Source: Epichloe hybrida
Taxonomy: Eukaryota; Ascomycota; Sordariomycetes; Hypocreales; Clavicipitaceae
Assembly (NCBI GenBank): GCA_019022495.1
Contig: JAFEKR010000002.1
Span: 1,240,001 to 1,304,000 of the forward strand
DNA: 64,000 nucleotides
Reading direction: 5' to 3'
Shown: piece by piece, positions 11,401 through 22,020 of the stretch
Numbering within the stretch: position 1 is the stretch's first letter
Layout of the letters: each line of letters starts with the position of its first letter
The notes under the pieces: generated by a model
Database searches by the model: none
What the model was told of the DNA's origin: nothing
What the model saw: the letters and a program-made list of their open reading frames with translations, nothing else
Made by a program: the position numbers and the translations under genes

Positions 11401-12539
11401 CGAGAGCCTACGGACGTAGAGGGCGTGAGTCAGTCCCCTGTCAAGGAATTGGAGACCCGGTGCAACGACGTACGTGTCAGTGAATCTCTCTGTCTAGCGG
11501 TTTCACAACAACATGACCCAAGAAGTTGCATTTCGCCCTCAACTTCAGATCACGGGGGTGGCGATGTCTGCCGTCAGGCACGAAAGAAAAGCGGGCATCA
11601 GCCTAGAAAGAGAGAAGGAAGGAGAAGTCTTCCTATGTCATAGACATGCACCACTATACAGGCAAACGGGGTGAAAGATGATGTAGAGAGACGGGAGGCT
11701 TGAGAGAGCAGTGTTTCTCCCAGCCACATGTAGTGTTTGAAAAAAACTCGCAAACATCTCTTTACCCAAGTTGCCACTAGTCCATCTCTCTCTTTGACCC
11801 CGAGCACCCGTGCCAGCAGAAGGGCAAACATCAGAATACGCCATGTAACACGCATCTACAGATCAAATTCATTGAATTGGGAAGAGCTACCTGGGGACAT
11901 ATGCATGTGACCGCTTTGACATGTCCGTTTTCTTTCCACGCAACCTTGCAGCCAATGGCCAAAGATGGTACGCGTGCACAGCATTAATCGTTGTCGCCCT
12001 GGAGCCATGGATGCTGGCCTTACAAAGTCACAAATCAGTGGATGACCCAACTATCGACGTAATGACTGACATTGACTATTATCCGACAACTGCATGCCCA
12101 CAAAATATGTCCTTATCCCAGAAATTATTCGATTTATTTCCAACCCTGCGCCCTGCGTATCAAAGCGATCCCATGCCCGCCCACTTCCATTCCCAGTACC
12201 ACATACCCTATAAGCCACACCCCAATCATGATGCAGGCCCGCGCCGTCCTGACATGGCATTACGGGCCAGCGACGTCATAAGATGAATTCGATAGATGAG
12301 TACGCATGAATGGTCGAGTCCGGACCGAAAGAGGAAGAAAAAAGTGTATAATCGCATGGTGATCCGCGCATCAGTTCCTGAATCGTAATGCTGTTCGCAA
12401 CGTATCTATCCCAGTCAGCAAACCAGGCCTGCTGAAATGAAAAAGAAGAGATGACCTCACTTGTTTCAAACGAAGTTCGAATAAGCATGACCGCTGCTTT
12501 TTTTTTTTAAAAAAAAAGAGGGCAGCACAACACTACCGA
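8411..12539. other. Gene-poor 4.1-kb intergenic region
   Basis: No reading frame here has recognisable domains, splice structure or family similarity. It contains the 5' region of the CFEM-like gene (A-rich run at 8575-8600), a 10-bp tandem array at 9851-9900 and a T/A homopolymer junction at 12498-12518. Open frames of 65-160 codons occur on both strands but look like chance frames. Confidence 0.5.
9851..9900. repeat. Tandem repeat, 10-bp unit RGTGAGAGGA x5
   Basis: Five adjacent copies of a purine-only decamer (agtgagagga or ggtgagagga), followed by a degraded purine-rich tail to about 9912. Confidence 0.9.
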
Positions 12540-12758
12540 TCACGGTTGTTCGCCGCAAACGTGTACTTCCGATGCCTCCAACGTAGCCGGATCAAGCTCA
12601 TCATGCTCGGTATCGTCCTCGATTTCATTATCAGCACTCTGAATAAGAGCAGCTTCCCACTCGAGACGAACGGCACGACGCTCGTCGTCAAAGCAAACAC
12701 AGCCATGCTTGTCACCGGCGCGGCGATACGCGCCACCACATGCCGTACAGGGTTTCAT
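12540..12758 (-). CDS. Small hypothetical protein with CxxC and CxC motifs
   Basis: Open frame of 72 residues from the ATG at 12756-12758. It starts MKPCTACGGAYRRAG and continues with HGCVCFDDERRAVRLEWEAA, then an acidic C-terminal half. The paired cysteines (CxxC, CxC) followed by a charged helix look more protein-like than neighbouring frames, and a small zinc-binding protein is possible. I recognise no family. There is no intron evidence, and it lies in a gene-poor stretch, so it may be spurious or the last exon of something longer. Confidence 0.3.
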   Translation of the reverse strand: MKPCTACGGAYRRAGDKHGCVCFDDERRAVRLEWEAALIQSADNEIEDDTEHDELDPATLEASEVHVCGEQP

Positions 12759-13598
12759 ATTGGCTGGCCCCTAGACTTCGGGCCAAATATGTGCGAATAA
12801 GTGTTGTTTTTAATCACGGAGAGAAGATATTTACACAGAATGTGTGTAAAGAATTTGTGAAAACAAAAATGATTAAAAATTGTGGAAGATATTTTCGGAA
12901 GACGATGTCTAGAATGCTTTTTGACAGAGAAGACCAGGAATTGTGTCCCTCCTCTCTGGGCTTTATACCTTTTTTTCCCTTCCCCTAATGATGAAGCTAC
13001 TTCACGATATTCACAGCTCATCTGGTCTGAGGGAGCCTCACTGGTTGAAAAAAAAAAAAGAACCGTGCTATACATTACGTGGCGAGAGCGGGCTTGATGA
13101 CAAGGCAGGAGGGAAAAGAACCCCCCCCCCCCCCCCCATAATGACGAGGCTTCATCTGGTTGGTCTGGGGCTGTTCATGTGCAGAACAGCTTTTCAGTGG
13201 TTGAACTGGGAGTCCAGTCTGAACAAGAAAAGAAGCCTCTTGGGGACGATGCTGATTGGTAGGACTGGTAGGGGTAGGGGAACCCGGTAGGAGGGGAGGC
13301 GGTGGGTTTTGGGTGACCGGGAGGAATGAGGCAGATGCAAGAATTGCGTACAAGTGTCAGTGAATAGAGATGGTTTCAGAGAGCGAGGAGAGGTTGTTTC
13401 AGAGAGCGAGCGACAAGTGGTGTGGGAGGACGAGATATGCAGAATGGGAGGCTTAGACGGCTTGTTGTTGCGTGTGACTTGCCAGAGACGGGCCGGGCCA
13501 TCCCTGTAGTTGTATGCACTACATGAAAAGTCCCGGTTGTGAAGGAAACCTTTCCTGGCATTATTTCATATTCACAGGCTGGAGTCCAGAGCAGAGTC
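12759..13598. other. Intergenic downstream of VMS1
   Basis: Contains a short hairpin (TTTACACAGAATGTGTGTAAA region, about 12831-12850), an A run at 13049-13060, a 17-base C run at 13121-13137, and two near-direct copies of a TTTCAGAGAGCGAG motif at about 13374-13408. No gene is supported. Confidence 0.55.
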
Positions 13599-15632
13599 CT
13601 AACCACCGGCATTCATCTTCCGGAATCTTTCTTCGGCCGCTCTCGCCCGCCGCTCCCTTTCCAACTTGATCCTCATTTCGGGCGTCAACCCCCTCCAGTC
13701 GTCCTCGCGTACTTGTTGGGCAGTCTTGGCCATGGAAGCTCCCATGGCGTTTCCCTTGGGCTTCTTGTCGTCCACGACTTTGGGACCTTCGATTCGCAGT
13801 CTCTCCTCTTCGGCTCTCCTCCGCTCCGCCTCCTTCTTCTCGCCTTCAGCCCGTTCTCGCTCCTCTCTTTCGTCGGCTTCAGCCTTGGTCAAAGCTGCTG
13901 GGACTTTGGCCAGGTCCCACGACCATTTTGATTCTCCCAGCTCCGACCGAGCTACTCTGAAAGCGTCACGTGTCGCTCTGTCACCCGCCAGCTCAAACGC
14001 CGTCTTGCCGTCGCCATTTGGGACGCACGGATCAGCGCCTCCCCTGCATAACAGTCCTAATACCAGCGGTGCCGAGTTCTGCGAGGCAGCCAGGTGCAGT
14101 GGACGGGGGGTGTGGTGATTCTGCTCCAAAGGATGGAAAACGAAATCCGCCGTCAGGTTATTCTTCGTGAGGTAGGATAACAATGCAGGGAGCTTGGACC
14201 GCCGTATGAACGCTTGGAGCTGTGATGTGTGTAAGAGGGCAGTCGCTTCCTCTTCAGAAAGCTTTGGCTTGGAAGGCTTTGAAATTGACTCTTTCGGAAT
14301 CGCCTGAGGCGACTGAGGCGACTGCGACTCCGTCGCCTCTTGGACAGGGATAATCTCTCGTACTTTTAGACGCGTCAACTCGATGAATGACCTCATGAGT
14401 TCGTTCTGAGTAGCGCGTCTGGTGTTGAAGGGAAAGCTGCGCAGACGAGTGTCATTATGCCTCAGAACTTGGCCTTCGTACGGGCCAAATAGCGTTCTTC
14501 GGTTCGTGTTGCCAGTGGCGCGGATGAATAGCAGTTCTGAAGTTTCTAGCAGGGTCTTCCAGTCACGAAGTAACGCACGCACGTCCTCCACCAGCGCTTG
14601 CTCGTTGTACCGTCGCAAGGTTGAACCGGCTGAGTGGGCGGCGCCCTTGGCATTGTCATTTGCTGATTGCGAACCACCTTGCTTTCTTCGAGTGGTATAG
14701 CGGTGAAACGTCTTGTGAGCCAGGACAGTTGCCTCTCTGTTCATCGTGGTGGCGTTCTTGGTGGCTCTAGGAGCCAATGAGACGATCATGGCTGCAAAGT
14801 GCCCGCCCCCGATCATGCACAGAAAAACGTGCGGTCCCTTGTATGCGATGGGCGGCAGTGTCCCGTCTTTGGCTGGCCTAGGCAGTGAGATGGGCTCAAC
14901 TTGCTTCTTGCGCAGGACATCAACGAGATCAGAGTTTCCCCGCTCCTCTGCGGTCAAGATGGCGCGATAGAGGCCAAAGTAGTGGTTTTCTGGCAAGACC
15001 GGGGAACTGAACCAGATCAAGGGTGGCTTTCCCCGGCTTGGTCTACCTGCACTTGATTCTTCGGAAGGCTCGTCGTCAATCGTGTCACCCTTCTTCTGAT
15101 CGGCCAATCGAGCTTGCTTCTTCAACAGCGCCGTCAGAGTAGACTCTGGCTTCCCACCCTCGTCGTCGTCGTCGTCATCGTCTTCTGAATCTTCCGAGGC
15201 AGAGCCGGACAGTGACTCGTCGAGATCCCCCATGAGCTTCTCGAATTCTTGCTCCGAAACAGCTTTTCCATTGCGAAGTTTTTGTTTTAGGTTGTAATGA
15301 TGCAAATCAGACTTCAGATGACTCCGCTGGTCTTGTGGCGACGAAAAGGCCAGTCCGCACAGGGAGCACGATGGCGAGCCGACGAGATTCTCCGAAGATA
15401 CATCGGGGCTTCCTTCGTCGGGCGTTCGCGCAATCTCCTCGTTGAATATTGGTGCGTTGTCAGAGTCGGTTTTAAGAGTCAAGCTGTCTAGAACCTTGCT
15501 CGGCAGATCGTAGACTGAAGGCTGACTCATTAGCTTGTGCTCACTATCGATGATGAGCCAGGTAGACTTGGCGATTCCGTAGAACGTACCGTAATGCGGG
15601 CGTCGCAAGACGTCGTCAGTCTTGGTCGCCAT
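13599..15632 (-). CDS. VMS1: Vms1/ANKZF1-type peptidyl-tRNA hydrolase, ribosome quality control
   Basis: Single-exon gene of 677 residues from the ATG at 15630-15632 (MATKTDD); the frame extends upstream only to a GTG. Residues 89-112 form a C2H2 zinc finger (CSLCG..H..H). The VLRF1 release-factor-like domain spans about 205-365 and includes MIGGGHFAAMI and the catalytic-loop GGSQ, with Gln322 intact. One clear ankyrin unit lies at about 507-560. The C-terminus is a charged helix containing a VCP/Cdc48-interacting motif of the R-x5-AA-x2-R form (Arg659 to Arg669). In yeast and mammals this protein releases stalled nascent chains from 60S-bound peptidyl-tRNA and protects mitochondria from CAT-tailed proteins. 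All hallmark elements are present, so function is probably conserved. A DDDDDDDE tract lies near residue 151. Confidence 0.95.
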   Translation of the reverse strand: MATKTDDVLRRPHYGTFYGIAKSTWLIIDSEHKLMSQPSVYDLPSKVLDSLTLKTDSDNAPIFNEEIARTPDEGSPDVSSENLVGSPSCSLCGLAFSSPQDQRSHLKSDLHHYNLKQKLRNGKAVSEQEFEKLMGDLDESLSGSASEDSEDDDDDDDEGGKPESTLTALLKKQARLADQKKGDTIDDEPSEESSAGRPSRGKPPLIWFSSPVLPENHYFGLYRAILTAEERGNSDLVDVLRKKQVEPISLPRPAKDGTLPPIAYKGPHVFLCMIGGGHFAAMIVSLAPRATKNATTMNREATVLAHKTFHRYTTRRKQGGSQSANDNAKGAAHSAGSTLRRYNEQALVEDVRALLRDWKTLLETSELLFIRATGNTNRRTLFGPYEGQVLRHNDTRLRSFPFNTRRATQNELMRSFIELTRLKVREIIPVQEATESQSPQSPQAIPKESISKPSKPKLSEEEATALLHTSQLQAFIRRSKLPALLSYLTKNNLTADFVFHPLEQNHHTPRPLHLAASQNSAPLVLGLLCRGGADPCVPNGDGKTAFELAGDRATRDAFRVARSELGESKWSWDLAKVPAALTKAEADEREERERAEGEKKEAERRRAEEERLRIEGPKVVDDKKPKGNAMGASMAKTAQQVREDDWRGLTPEMRIKLERERRARAAEERFRKMNAGG

Positions 15633-16005
15633 GCCGAGAAGGATCTGGGCTTGGGTGTGCACCGTGGAGTTTCGAAGTTCGGGGGTTCGTATCTAAACCC
15701 ATTTGACTAATTATGACAAACTTCACCCACTTATTCGCTGGCCGTTTTCTTATCTTATCGCGAGACCCTCCGCCGCCACCAAAATGCAACATCGCCTCGT
15801 CTCGCCTCGCCTCATTCTGATCCTTGCGATTCATCTTTGTCGCTTCGATTTATGGATGACTGTTATGACTCTTGTCAAAAATTGCCACTATGTGTTTTCT
15901 TCTCTGTTGTTTATTGCTCCGGCGTTCACAACACAAGATGCGCAGTCTGTGCCATACATATCCTTGCATCGTACCATGAGATCCTAGATTCAATACAGTA
16001 GCGGA
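15633..16005. other. Intergenic upstream of VMS1
   Basis: Contains the VMS1 5' region; no gene is supported. The stretch before 16006 may hold further degraded transporter sequence, but no motif is readable. Confidence 0.4.
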
Positions 16006-16155
16006 CCTGTGTTTGAGAAAATCGGCTATTGCTTCTACTTGGTGTTTGTCTCTGATATCAATTAGAAGCCGTCTTCATCTACTTCTTCCTCTTCCCGGAA
16101 CCCAAGGGCCGGACGCCTGAGGAGCTATCTGAGGTCTTTGAAGCCCCTCCCATTC
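16006..16155 (+). pseudogene. Relic of an MFS sugar-transporter C-terminus
   Basis: The translation reads PVFEKIGYCFYLVFV then, after a one-base frame change at about 16060, AVFIYFFLFPEPKGRTPEELSEVFE. This is the last transmembrane helix and the P-E-x-KGRTxEEL signature of fungal hexose/lactose-permease-type MFS transporters. The upstream eleven helices are absent and the frame is broken, so it is a decayed fragment. It lies between VMS1 and the small membrane protein in a stretch with other signs of decay. Confidence 0.7.
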
Positions 16156-16722
16156 CCTACCACCGACTTGACGTTCTCACCGTGGACATGCAATCAGCAG
16201 CAAACGCGGCAAGTGGATTCCTTGGACAAAGATGATCTCGCGTGCAGAAGCGTCATTTAACGTCCTCATTTTATGTGGTTGCTCAGCGGAAGTCGTGGTG
16301 GAAACGGAAAAGCCGTGTCCCGTCGTTGCAAAGTCTTGATGACCCAGACGTCTTGCTTGCGGGTCGTCATCATCTCAAACAGCTTCTCCGGGGATGGCAA
16401 AGGATTGGATCATAGCATTCGAATAGCTGCGATGGAGGCAACTTGTTCTCGCAGATTCCAGATCGGCATCTAATGTGCCGCCCGGATCAGCAAACACGGT
16501 CACCCGCATGCAGCCTCAGTTAGCAGCCAGCCAGCACCTCACCTCGATGCAGGCAAGCAAGCATGCAACACGGCGCCAAAAGCCCAGCGGTGCGCCAAAC
16601 AGCCTCACTTCGGCGAGGAAACTCGGAAGAGATATATAGCCGACTAGAAGGCCCAGAAGGCCCATATTCAGTCTCCTCGTGGCCAGAGAATTGCAACGCG
16701 AGTTCCGATCCTGTCCGCGAAG
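16156..16722. other. Intergenic, nothing recognised
   Basis: About 570 bp after the transporter relic. No open frame with family similarity, and no clear repeats. Confidence 0.4.
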
Positions 16723-17267
16723 ATGGATGCGCGCGAGAATACAACAACGATGGGTCGGCGACTGCCTCGGGCTCACGTTCGTGATGCACTTCGATTCGGT
16801 CTTGTGCGGCCAGGCTTTCAGTTGACGGGCCTTGCGCTCCTAGGATCGAGCATCTACGTCCGCCGGAACAGGAACAGGAACCTGGGAGGCGATGATGCCA
16901 CGAACTTTACAGGAGTTGCTATAGCGGTATGTTCTTTCTTTTGATTTGCTACATTCCTCGTTTGGCCCGTGGATTAATTATTGCAGTGAACTGATAGAAT
17001 GAGCACATGTAGTGTTGCATGGCACTTACAGCGGACATGCTCTTGATTGTGTTCATATTTCACCCCAGTAGGTTTTCAGTCATTGCCCACTTATACGATG
17101 TGGCTACTTTTATGTATGCGTCTCTCGCAGCTGTTCAGATATCCATGACGGCGATGGATCAGATGTGGCAGAAGGCTGTTCTTGCGTTGGCATTCCTAGT
17201 TGTGTCAGTGCTCATCTTGATGTTGTGCTGGTGCTATTCGCTTCTCGTTACAAGAACCGTCAACTGA
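16723..17267 (+). CDS. Small four-helix membrane protein, unknown function
   Basis: Two exons, 16723-16926 and 17013-17267, give 152 residues. The intron has a GTATGT donor, a CTGAT branch-like element and a TGTAG acceptor, and it is the only splice I found that joins both open frames. Four hydrophobic segments are visible: GFQLTGLALLGSSIYV, GVAIA..MALTADMLLIVFIF, DVATFMYASLAAVQISM and AVLALAFLVVSVLILMLC. A basic loop (RRNRNRN) follows the first. The layout resembles small fungal MARVEL-like four-spanning proteins, but I see no defining motif. An alternative start is the Met ten residues downstream. Confidence 0.5.
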
Positions 17268-18222
17268 GTCCTGACTGTGACGGTGTTAGTGTCGAGAGAC
17301 TGGCATCCTTTGCGCTGCTGCCGGCTCTTTTTATCAAGAGAAGGAAGATGGAGGAGAAGGAATCGCCGGTCGAGGAGAAGATCAGCGTGTATGCTTGATC
17401 GACGGCGCGAGATTTCCCTCCAAGAAGTGGATGGGGTGATAAAGGCTACGGACAGTTCCTTTTGATCACTGTTTATAATATGTGTCGCGCGGCTAAATGA
17501 GCCAGCCACCCGCGCAGCTTAGTGTGGAATGATTGTCAAAAGCACGTCACCAGCAAGAGAAATATAGCCAGAGAGGAGTTGAAGCTACCTTCATACTACT
17601 CACTCCGTATACCTGGATACATTTACTCCAATGCTATTTACTTAATCATGCGGGAAATGTTCGCAAATAAAGGTGCCCAGACTAGGAACTATTTCGTGGG
17701 TGAGCAAGGCATCTTCAGATGAAGACCTTTTCCTCTTCCGTGACAGGCACTCCGCGTCGGCAGACTTGGCTCAACCTGTTGCAACTGGGAAGGCCGAGTA
17801 CATATGTCAACCGTCATGTGCTTCGACATGAACACGTCGCTGGAAAATGATCGACGCGGTTTCTCTATTCCCGTCTTCGACAGTGTCATCCGCCTGTCGC
17901 TGCCCAATACTGAGGCTATAGGAAAGCCTTTGGCGCATGGCCTTGTTCTCTGTGCTGCCGGCGCCATAGCAGGCCAGCAAACTAATAGTCATTCAGCTAC
18001 GGCATATCGCACCACAAACCGTGTGAACTGTTATACGGAGCAGTTTCGAGCCGCTATACGGGCACTCCGTCGAACAGGCTGCACGAGTTGATGCCTTGAG
18101 CTCGGTTGAGGGGCAGCCTCTGCTGTTAATCGCGGACTGTCTCGGGGCATCGTGAAATCTAACCGTTATGGTATGATCGTATGATCCCCACCCTCGGCAC
18201 TTTTCACAGGTGGCGCACCAAA

Positions 18223-18492
18223 AAGGTTGATTGGCTTTTGTCCTTTGCGAAGGAAGCAAGGCGCGTGAAGATGGCCTGTCACATATCTCCTTGAGCGTGC
18301 TAAGGCTTGTGGAGTCACATTAACCAGGGTCTGTATGTATCTCTAGTTTACGTTTATCTAATTGGATACATACAGACCCCTAGTTAACGTGACTCCACAA
18401 GCCTAAGCACGCTCAAGGAGATATTACTGCTTTGTGATCGTAATCCGTAGGTGGTATAGTTGGCACGCCTGCAAGGTTGATTGGCTTTTGTC
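18223..18492. repeat. Diverged direct repeat flanking the foldback element
   Basis: The 20-mer AAGGTTGATTGGCTTTTGTC occurs at 18223-18242 and again at 18473-18492. Weaker similarity continues on both sides (GGTGGCGCACC versus GTTGGCACGCC; AGGCGCGT downstream of both). The pair brackets the MITE. Confidence 0.75.
18286..18422. mobile_element. Foldback MITE, long TIRs, TA target duplication
   Basis: About 137 bp that folds almost entirely on itself. The left arm starts TCTCCTTGAGCGTGCTAAGG and the right arm is its reverse complement with a few mismatches, giving arms of about 55 bp around an AT-rich loop of about 25 bp. TA dinucleotides lie immediately outside both ends, as for Tc1/mariner-type insertions. 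It has no coding capacity. Confidence 0.8.
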
Positions 18493-18530
18493 GTTTTTAT
18501 TTTAATCGGCAGGCGCGTATCAGGAACCCT

Positions 18531-18590
18531 GCCAACGCCTGCCAACGCCTGCCAACGCCTACCAACGCCTACCAACGCCTACCAACAACC
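18531..18590. repeat. Tandem repeat, decamer RCCAACGCCT x6
   Basis: Three copies of GCCAACGCCT, then two of ACCAACGCCT, and a degraded sixth copy. It lies about 440 bp upstream of the gene at 19032. Confidence 0.9.
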
Positions 18591-19031
18591 TGTCACTGTA
18601 TATACTGCTCGTATTCTGCTAGGCTAGCTCTGAACCTCTTATGGCCGAAGTAAAGATTTTTGCGGGACCTCTCTAATGTGCGACTTAGAGTCAAGGGTTG
18701 CTTTGATTATTATGCGAACCAAGGCACCAAGCGGGGAAACCCCTGTCCAGTCCAGATCCCGCCCCGCCCACGCGAGATCTACAACCATGACGTCCCCTCG
18801 TCGCACCCTGCCTGCCGCCACCAAACTTCCAACCTCCATTCCCCAAGCAAACATCATTCCCCCCTCACGACGTCGATCGAGCACCTCCTCCAACAACTCC
18901 CCACGACATCCATCTCCTCCCCAAACATCACCGCTCCACCAGCCTGGAAACACCCTTCGTAAACCCGACTTCCCACCCACCCAGTCCACGACCCACTCAA
19001 CAGCTTCATCAGCCACCACCCCGTCTCAACA

Positions 19032-19522
19032 ATGGACTTTCTGAAAAAGATGTCGGATGGTGTCGGCGGAGACACCAAGGAGAGTACCAACAACAGCGGG
19101 GAGAGTCAAAACAGCGGCGTAAGCAGCATGTTCAAAGATAAATTAAACGGCATGGCGGGCGGAGGGAAGCAGGGGGAGGAGAACGAAGATGGTCTTGATA
19201 AAGGTGCGTTGATAACCCATTGCTTTTGGGGGGATTTTTTTTTAAAAAAAGAGAGAGAGAGAGAGAGAGAGAAAGCACGTTCTGGCATATTGAACCCTGG
19301 GGGCCATGACTTTGGCAAGATAAAATCCTAACTGGTTCTTCTGGTTCTTCAGCCGTCGACTTTGTGCAGGAGAAATTCCTGGGAGAAGGCGACCAGAGCA
19401 ACGAATCTGCCGCCGAGCAGGCCAAAGACGAGGCTATTTCCGACTTCATTCGAGACAAGTACAAGACGACTACTGGTAAAGATTTCTTCATCCCTGACAA
19501 GGAGAAGAAGTTTGGCGTTTAG
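19032..19522 (+). CDS. Small hydrophilic conserved fungal protein (Ddr48-like by annotation habit)
   Basis: Exons 19032-19203 and 19353-19522 encode 113 residues. The 149-nt phase-1 intron (GTGCGT...TTCAG) contains a T/A homopolymer junction and a (GA)n run. The protein starts MDFLKKMSDGVGGD, has a Ser/Asn/Gly-rich acidic middle, and continues AVDFVQEKFLGEGDQSNESA, then AKDEAISDFIRDKYKTTTGK and a Lys-rich end. I recall short Pezizomycotina proteins of this pattern being labelled stress or DNA-damage-responsive, but the biochemical function is unknown. It has no signal peptide or membrane segment and is likely cytosolic and partly disordered. It converges with the CRY-DASH gene. Confidence 0.8.
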
Positions 19523-19814
19523 AACACAGGAGCGGGATTTTTTAAACTAGTAGAATGAATCATTCTTGTCTCTCCTTTTGCCGATAAATCGAATGTTGAT
19601 GTTGGTCAACAACTAGAACAAAAGTGCTACAGTAAACCCATCAGATTGAATAATACGAATAACGGGTACGGCACGAGGAGAATTCCGTCGGGCAAATGTT
19701 GACTTCCGTCAAGCCCAAACCAGTTCCATCTCAATCACTCATGTATGTACCATTATCCAAAAAAAAAAAAAAAAAAAAAAAAAATTGAGCCAAAAATGTT
19801 GGAAACTCCCAACT

Positions 19815-22020
19815 TTACTGGGCAGGTCCAGGGTACTGCGGGTGGAAGACCATCTGTGGTGGTGCTGGCCCGCCTTGATATCTGCCCATGAAACCGCCCC
19901 GAGGTCCTGATGGCCGCCAATAACCACGATTCTGTCCGTATCCACGGCCGCCTCGAGTTTGATCACCGTTATGCCAACCTCTGTTGCCATACCCATGCGT
20001 GTGTGGAGGAGCACCACCACCCGAGTAGTTTCCTCTCCAGGTTGACACGCTGGTGGGTGAATGAGCCACTGTCCCTTGCGATCCGACTTGATTGCGTGCC
20101 TCCCCGTTCCCGTTTCCACTTGCTCCAGCAGCGGTGTCACTTGCGATCGCATCGCTCGAGGTGCCCGATTCATTATTGTGCGATTGGTGGCTATGACTAT
20201 TGCCCCAACGGCCGCCTCGTTGTTGACCGCGCCGTCTGTTTAACGTCCGTCGTACCGATCGCGGCTTACGGTCTACATGAAAATCAATCTTCTTGACGGG
20301 ATCTGTGGCCATGTTATTATGAGAAAGGCCACATCTCTCCAAATCGTCCGCTTCAGTTGTCCAGACCTGGAAAAGGTTCTCGAGCTTTTCTAGTCCCTGG
20401 AGCTCCGGAATCCACGTTCGGACAAAGGTACCTTCCTTGTCGTAATCGAATGCTTGTTTAACGGGATTGAATGTGCGGGCGTCGCCTCGGGGATCGTTGC
20501 CGACGCCCGACACATACTGCCAATTGGCCCAATTGGAAGAGACATCGTAGTCGACGAGCAGCATCTCGTACCACTCAGCGCCGTATCGCCAGTCGATTCC
20601 CAAGTGTTTGGAGAGGAAGCTGGCCACGTTTTGTCGTGCTCGATTCGACGTGTACCCAGTCAAGTAGAGTTCGCGCTGGGACGCATCTATCAGGCCCATT
20701 CCAGTTGTTCCATTCTTGAACCGCTCGAAAATTTTCGCTGTCGCAGCAGGACATGGGCCTTGGTTTGGAATAGCACCTTTCTTGCTAGGGGTGTTCCACT
20801 TCTTGTTATAAGATTTTTCTTGGCGAAATCCAGAGAGTCGGAAGAGGTTGCGTCCGAATTTGGCTGTGCAAAGTCGCATATAGTCTCTCCAGAGCAGTTC
20901 AAACCGTATGCCCTTTGTTCCATCGTTTTCTCCCCCACCAAACCCAAGTGCATCTTTGTAGTCATCACTGGCACCATCTTCAAGTTTCAGAAGCTCTTCG
21001 TGTATTTGTCTGGCTGTGAGGCACCCAATGGCCAGGTAACTGGAGAGTTTGGTGCTGTAATCGGTGCCTACAAGTCCGTTGCGCGTGTTCTTGTACGAGG
21101 TCAAGGCGCCAGACTTTGCCAGATGAGTCAGGCGTTCCCATGCTGCTGATTCTCCCCCAGGAGGTGGATTACTGTCCTGTGTAACTTCAGGCGCAGCCGG
21201 GGGGTCGGGAAGTATGTTCACGAGTGGCGTGGTCAGTTTCTTACAGAGATCCTCCAAAGACGAAGCCGAGACGAAAGGATGTGCTTGGTCAGGAATCATG
21301 GACCCTGCTGGCAGTGCTGGCAACGATGATTGCCCTGGTCGCGACAGTACTTTTCTCGGCTTTTCTCGAAGTGGCTCCTGGGATTTTCGGTATGTCGTGA
21401 ATACATCAGGCAAGTCTTCAGGTCCTGCGAGGCCAGTGTCGCGGCTATTTTCCCCACGAGTTCCAAGTCAACAAATTGTTCCCAGCAAAGAGACACCGGG
21501 TGGCGGCAACTCACTCGTCAACAAGATACTTTTCATCCTTCCAGATCTTGAAATCAATATCTTGCTCAGAACACAATGAAGCTATTGCTTTTTGTTCTTG
21601 CTCCTCCTCCCAAGAAAGTTCCTCCGTCATCCAAACGCTGTTCACGCTGGCGGCTGTGTCCTTCAACTCCTTTACCAGATGACCCAAAACATCCTTGGCA
21701 CTTCCAACCCTTATGACCAGACCGCTGCCTAGCTCTTCCAGGTTTCTCTTGAGGTTCCAGACCGATTCGGCCAGAAACTTGGCTCGGTGCGGTCCACAAC
21801 GCCAGAACTTACCCACTTGGCTTGTAGCTGGAGGATAAGGACAGGTTTCCTCATCTTTCAGGAAACCTGAAATTTCGATCTGATGAGCGGGGAATACGTA
21901 AACCGGCAAAAGGTGTGTAAACCCATGGTCACTGACAGACGCAAGATGGTGCAGAATGGGATTGTCGGCGACCCTCAGATCACGCCTCAAGAGGTAGACC
22001 AACAGTTTGGTACGAGACAT
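19815..22020 (-). CDS. cry: CRY-DASH cryptochrome/photolyase with RGG-rich tail
   Basis: Exons (minus) 22020-21515 and 21444-19815 give 711 residues. The intron has a GTGAGT donor and an AAATAG acceptor; this splice restores KYLVDDRDTGLAGPEDLPDVFTTYRK-type continuity (stated here only as the join). The N-terminal photolyase domain (LLVYLLRRDLRVADNP) is followed by the FAD-binding region with TKLSSYLAIGCLTARQIH, ELLWRDYMR, SNRARQNVASFL and the GIDWRYGAEWYEM..DYDVSSNWANWQY block, all characteristic of the DASH clade. A C-terminal extension of about 150 residues carries RGG/RG repeats and Asn/Ser/Gly-rich disorder. DASH cryptochromes bind FAD and an antenna folate and repair CPDs in single-stranded DNA or act in light responses. 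The start is set at MSRTKLLVY because it abuts the domain. Confidence 0.93.

Larger units (their letters stand above)
17268..19031. other. Intergenic with MITE, direct repeats and tandem array
   Basis: No convincing gene. The notable content is the foldback element (18286-18422), the flanking direct repeats and the decamer array listed separately. From about 18780 the sequence is C-rich and probably the promoter/5' UTR of the gene starting at 19032. Confidence 0.5.

Noticed and set aside
11921..12286. 121-codon plus-strand frame
   Set aside because: No domain, signal or splice context; the composition is not distinguishable from neighbouring non-coding DNA.
13666..14970. Plus-strand frames opposite VMS1
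   Set aside because: No domain similarity; the minus strand carries a complete Vms1 with catalytic and binding motifs.
20454..21149. 231-codon plus-strand frame opposite CRY-DASH
   Set aside because: Lies entirely within the conserved FAD-binding region of CRY-DASH on the other strand.
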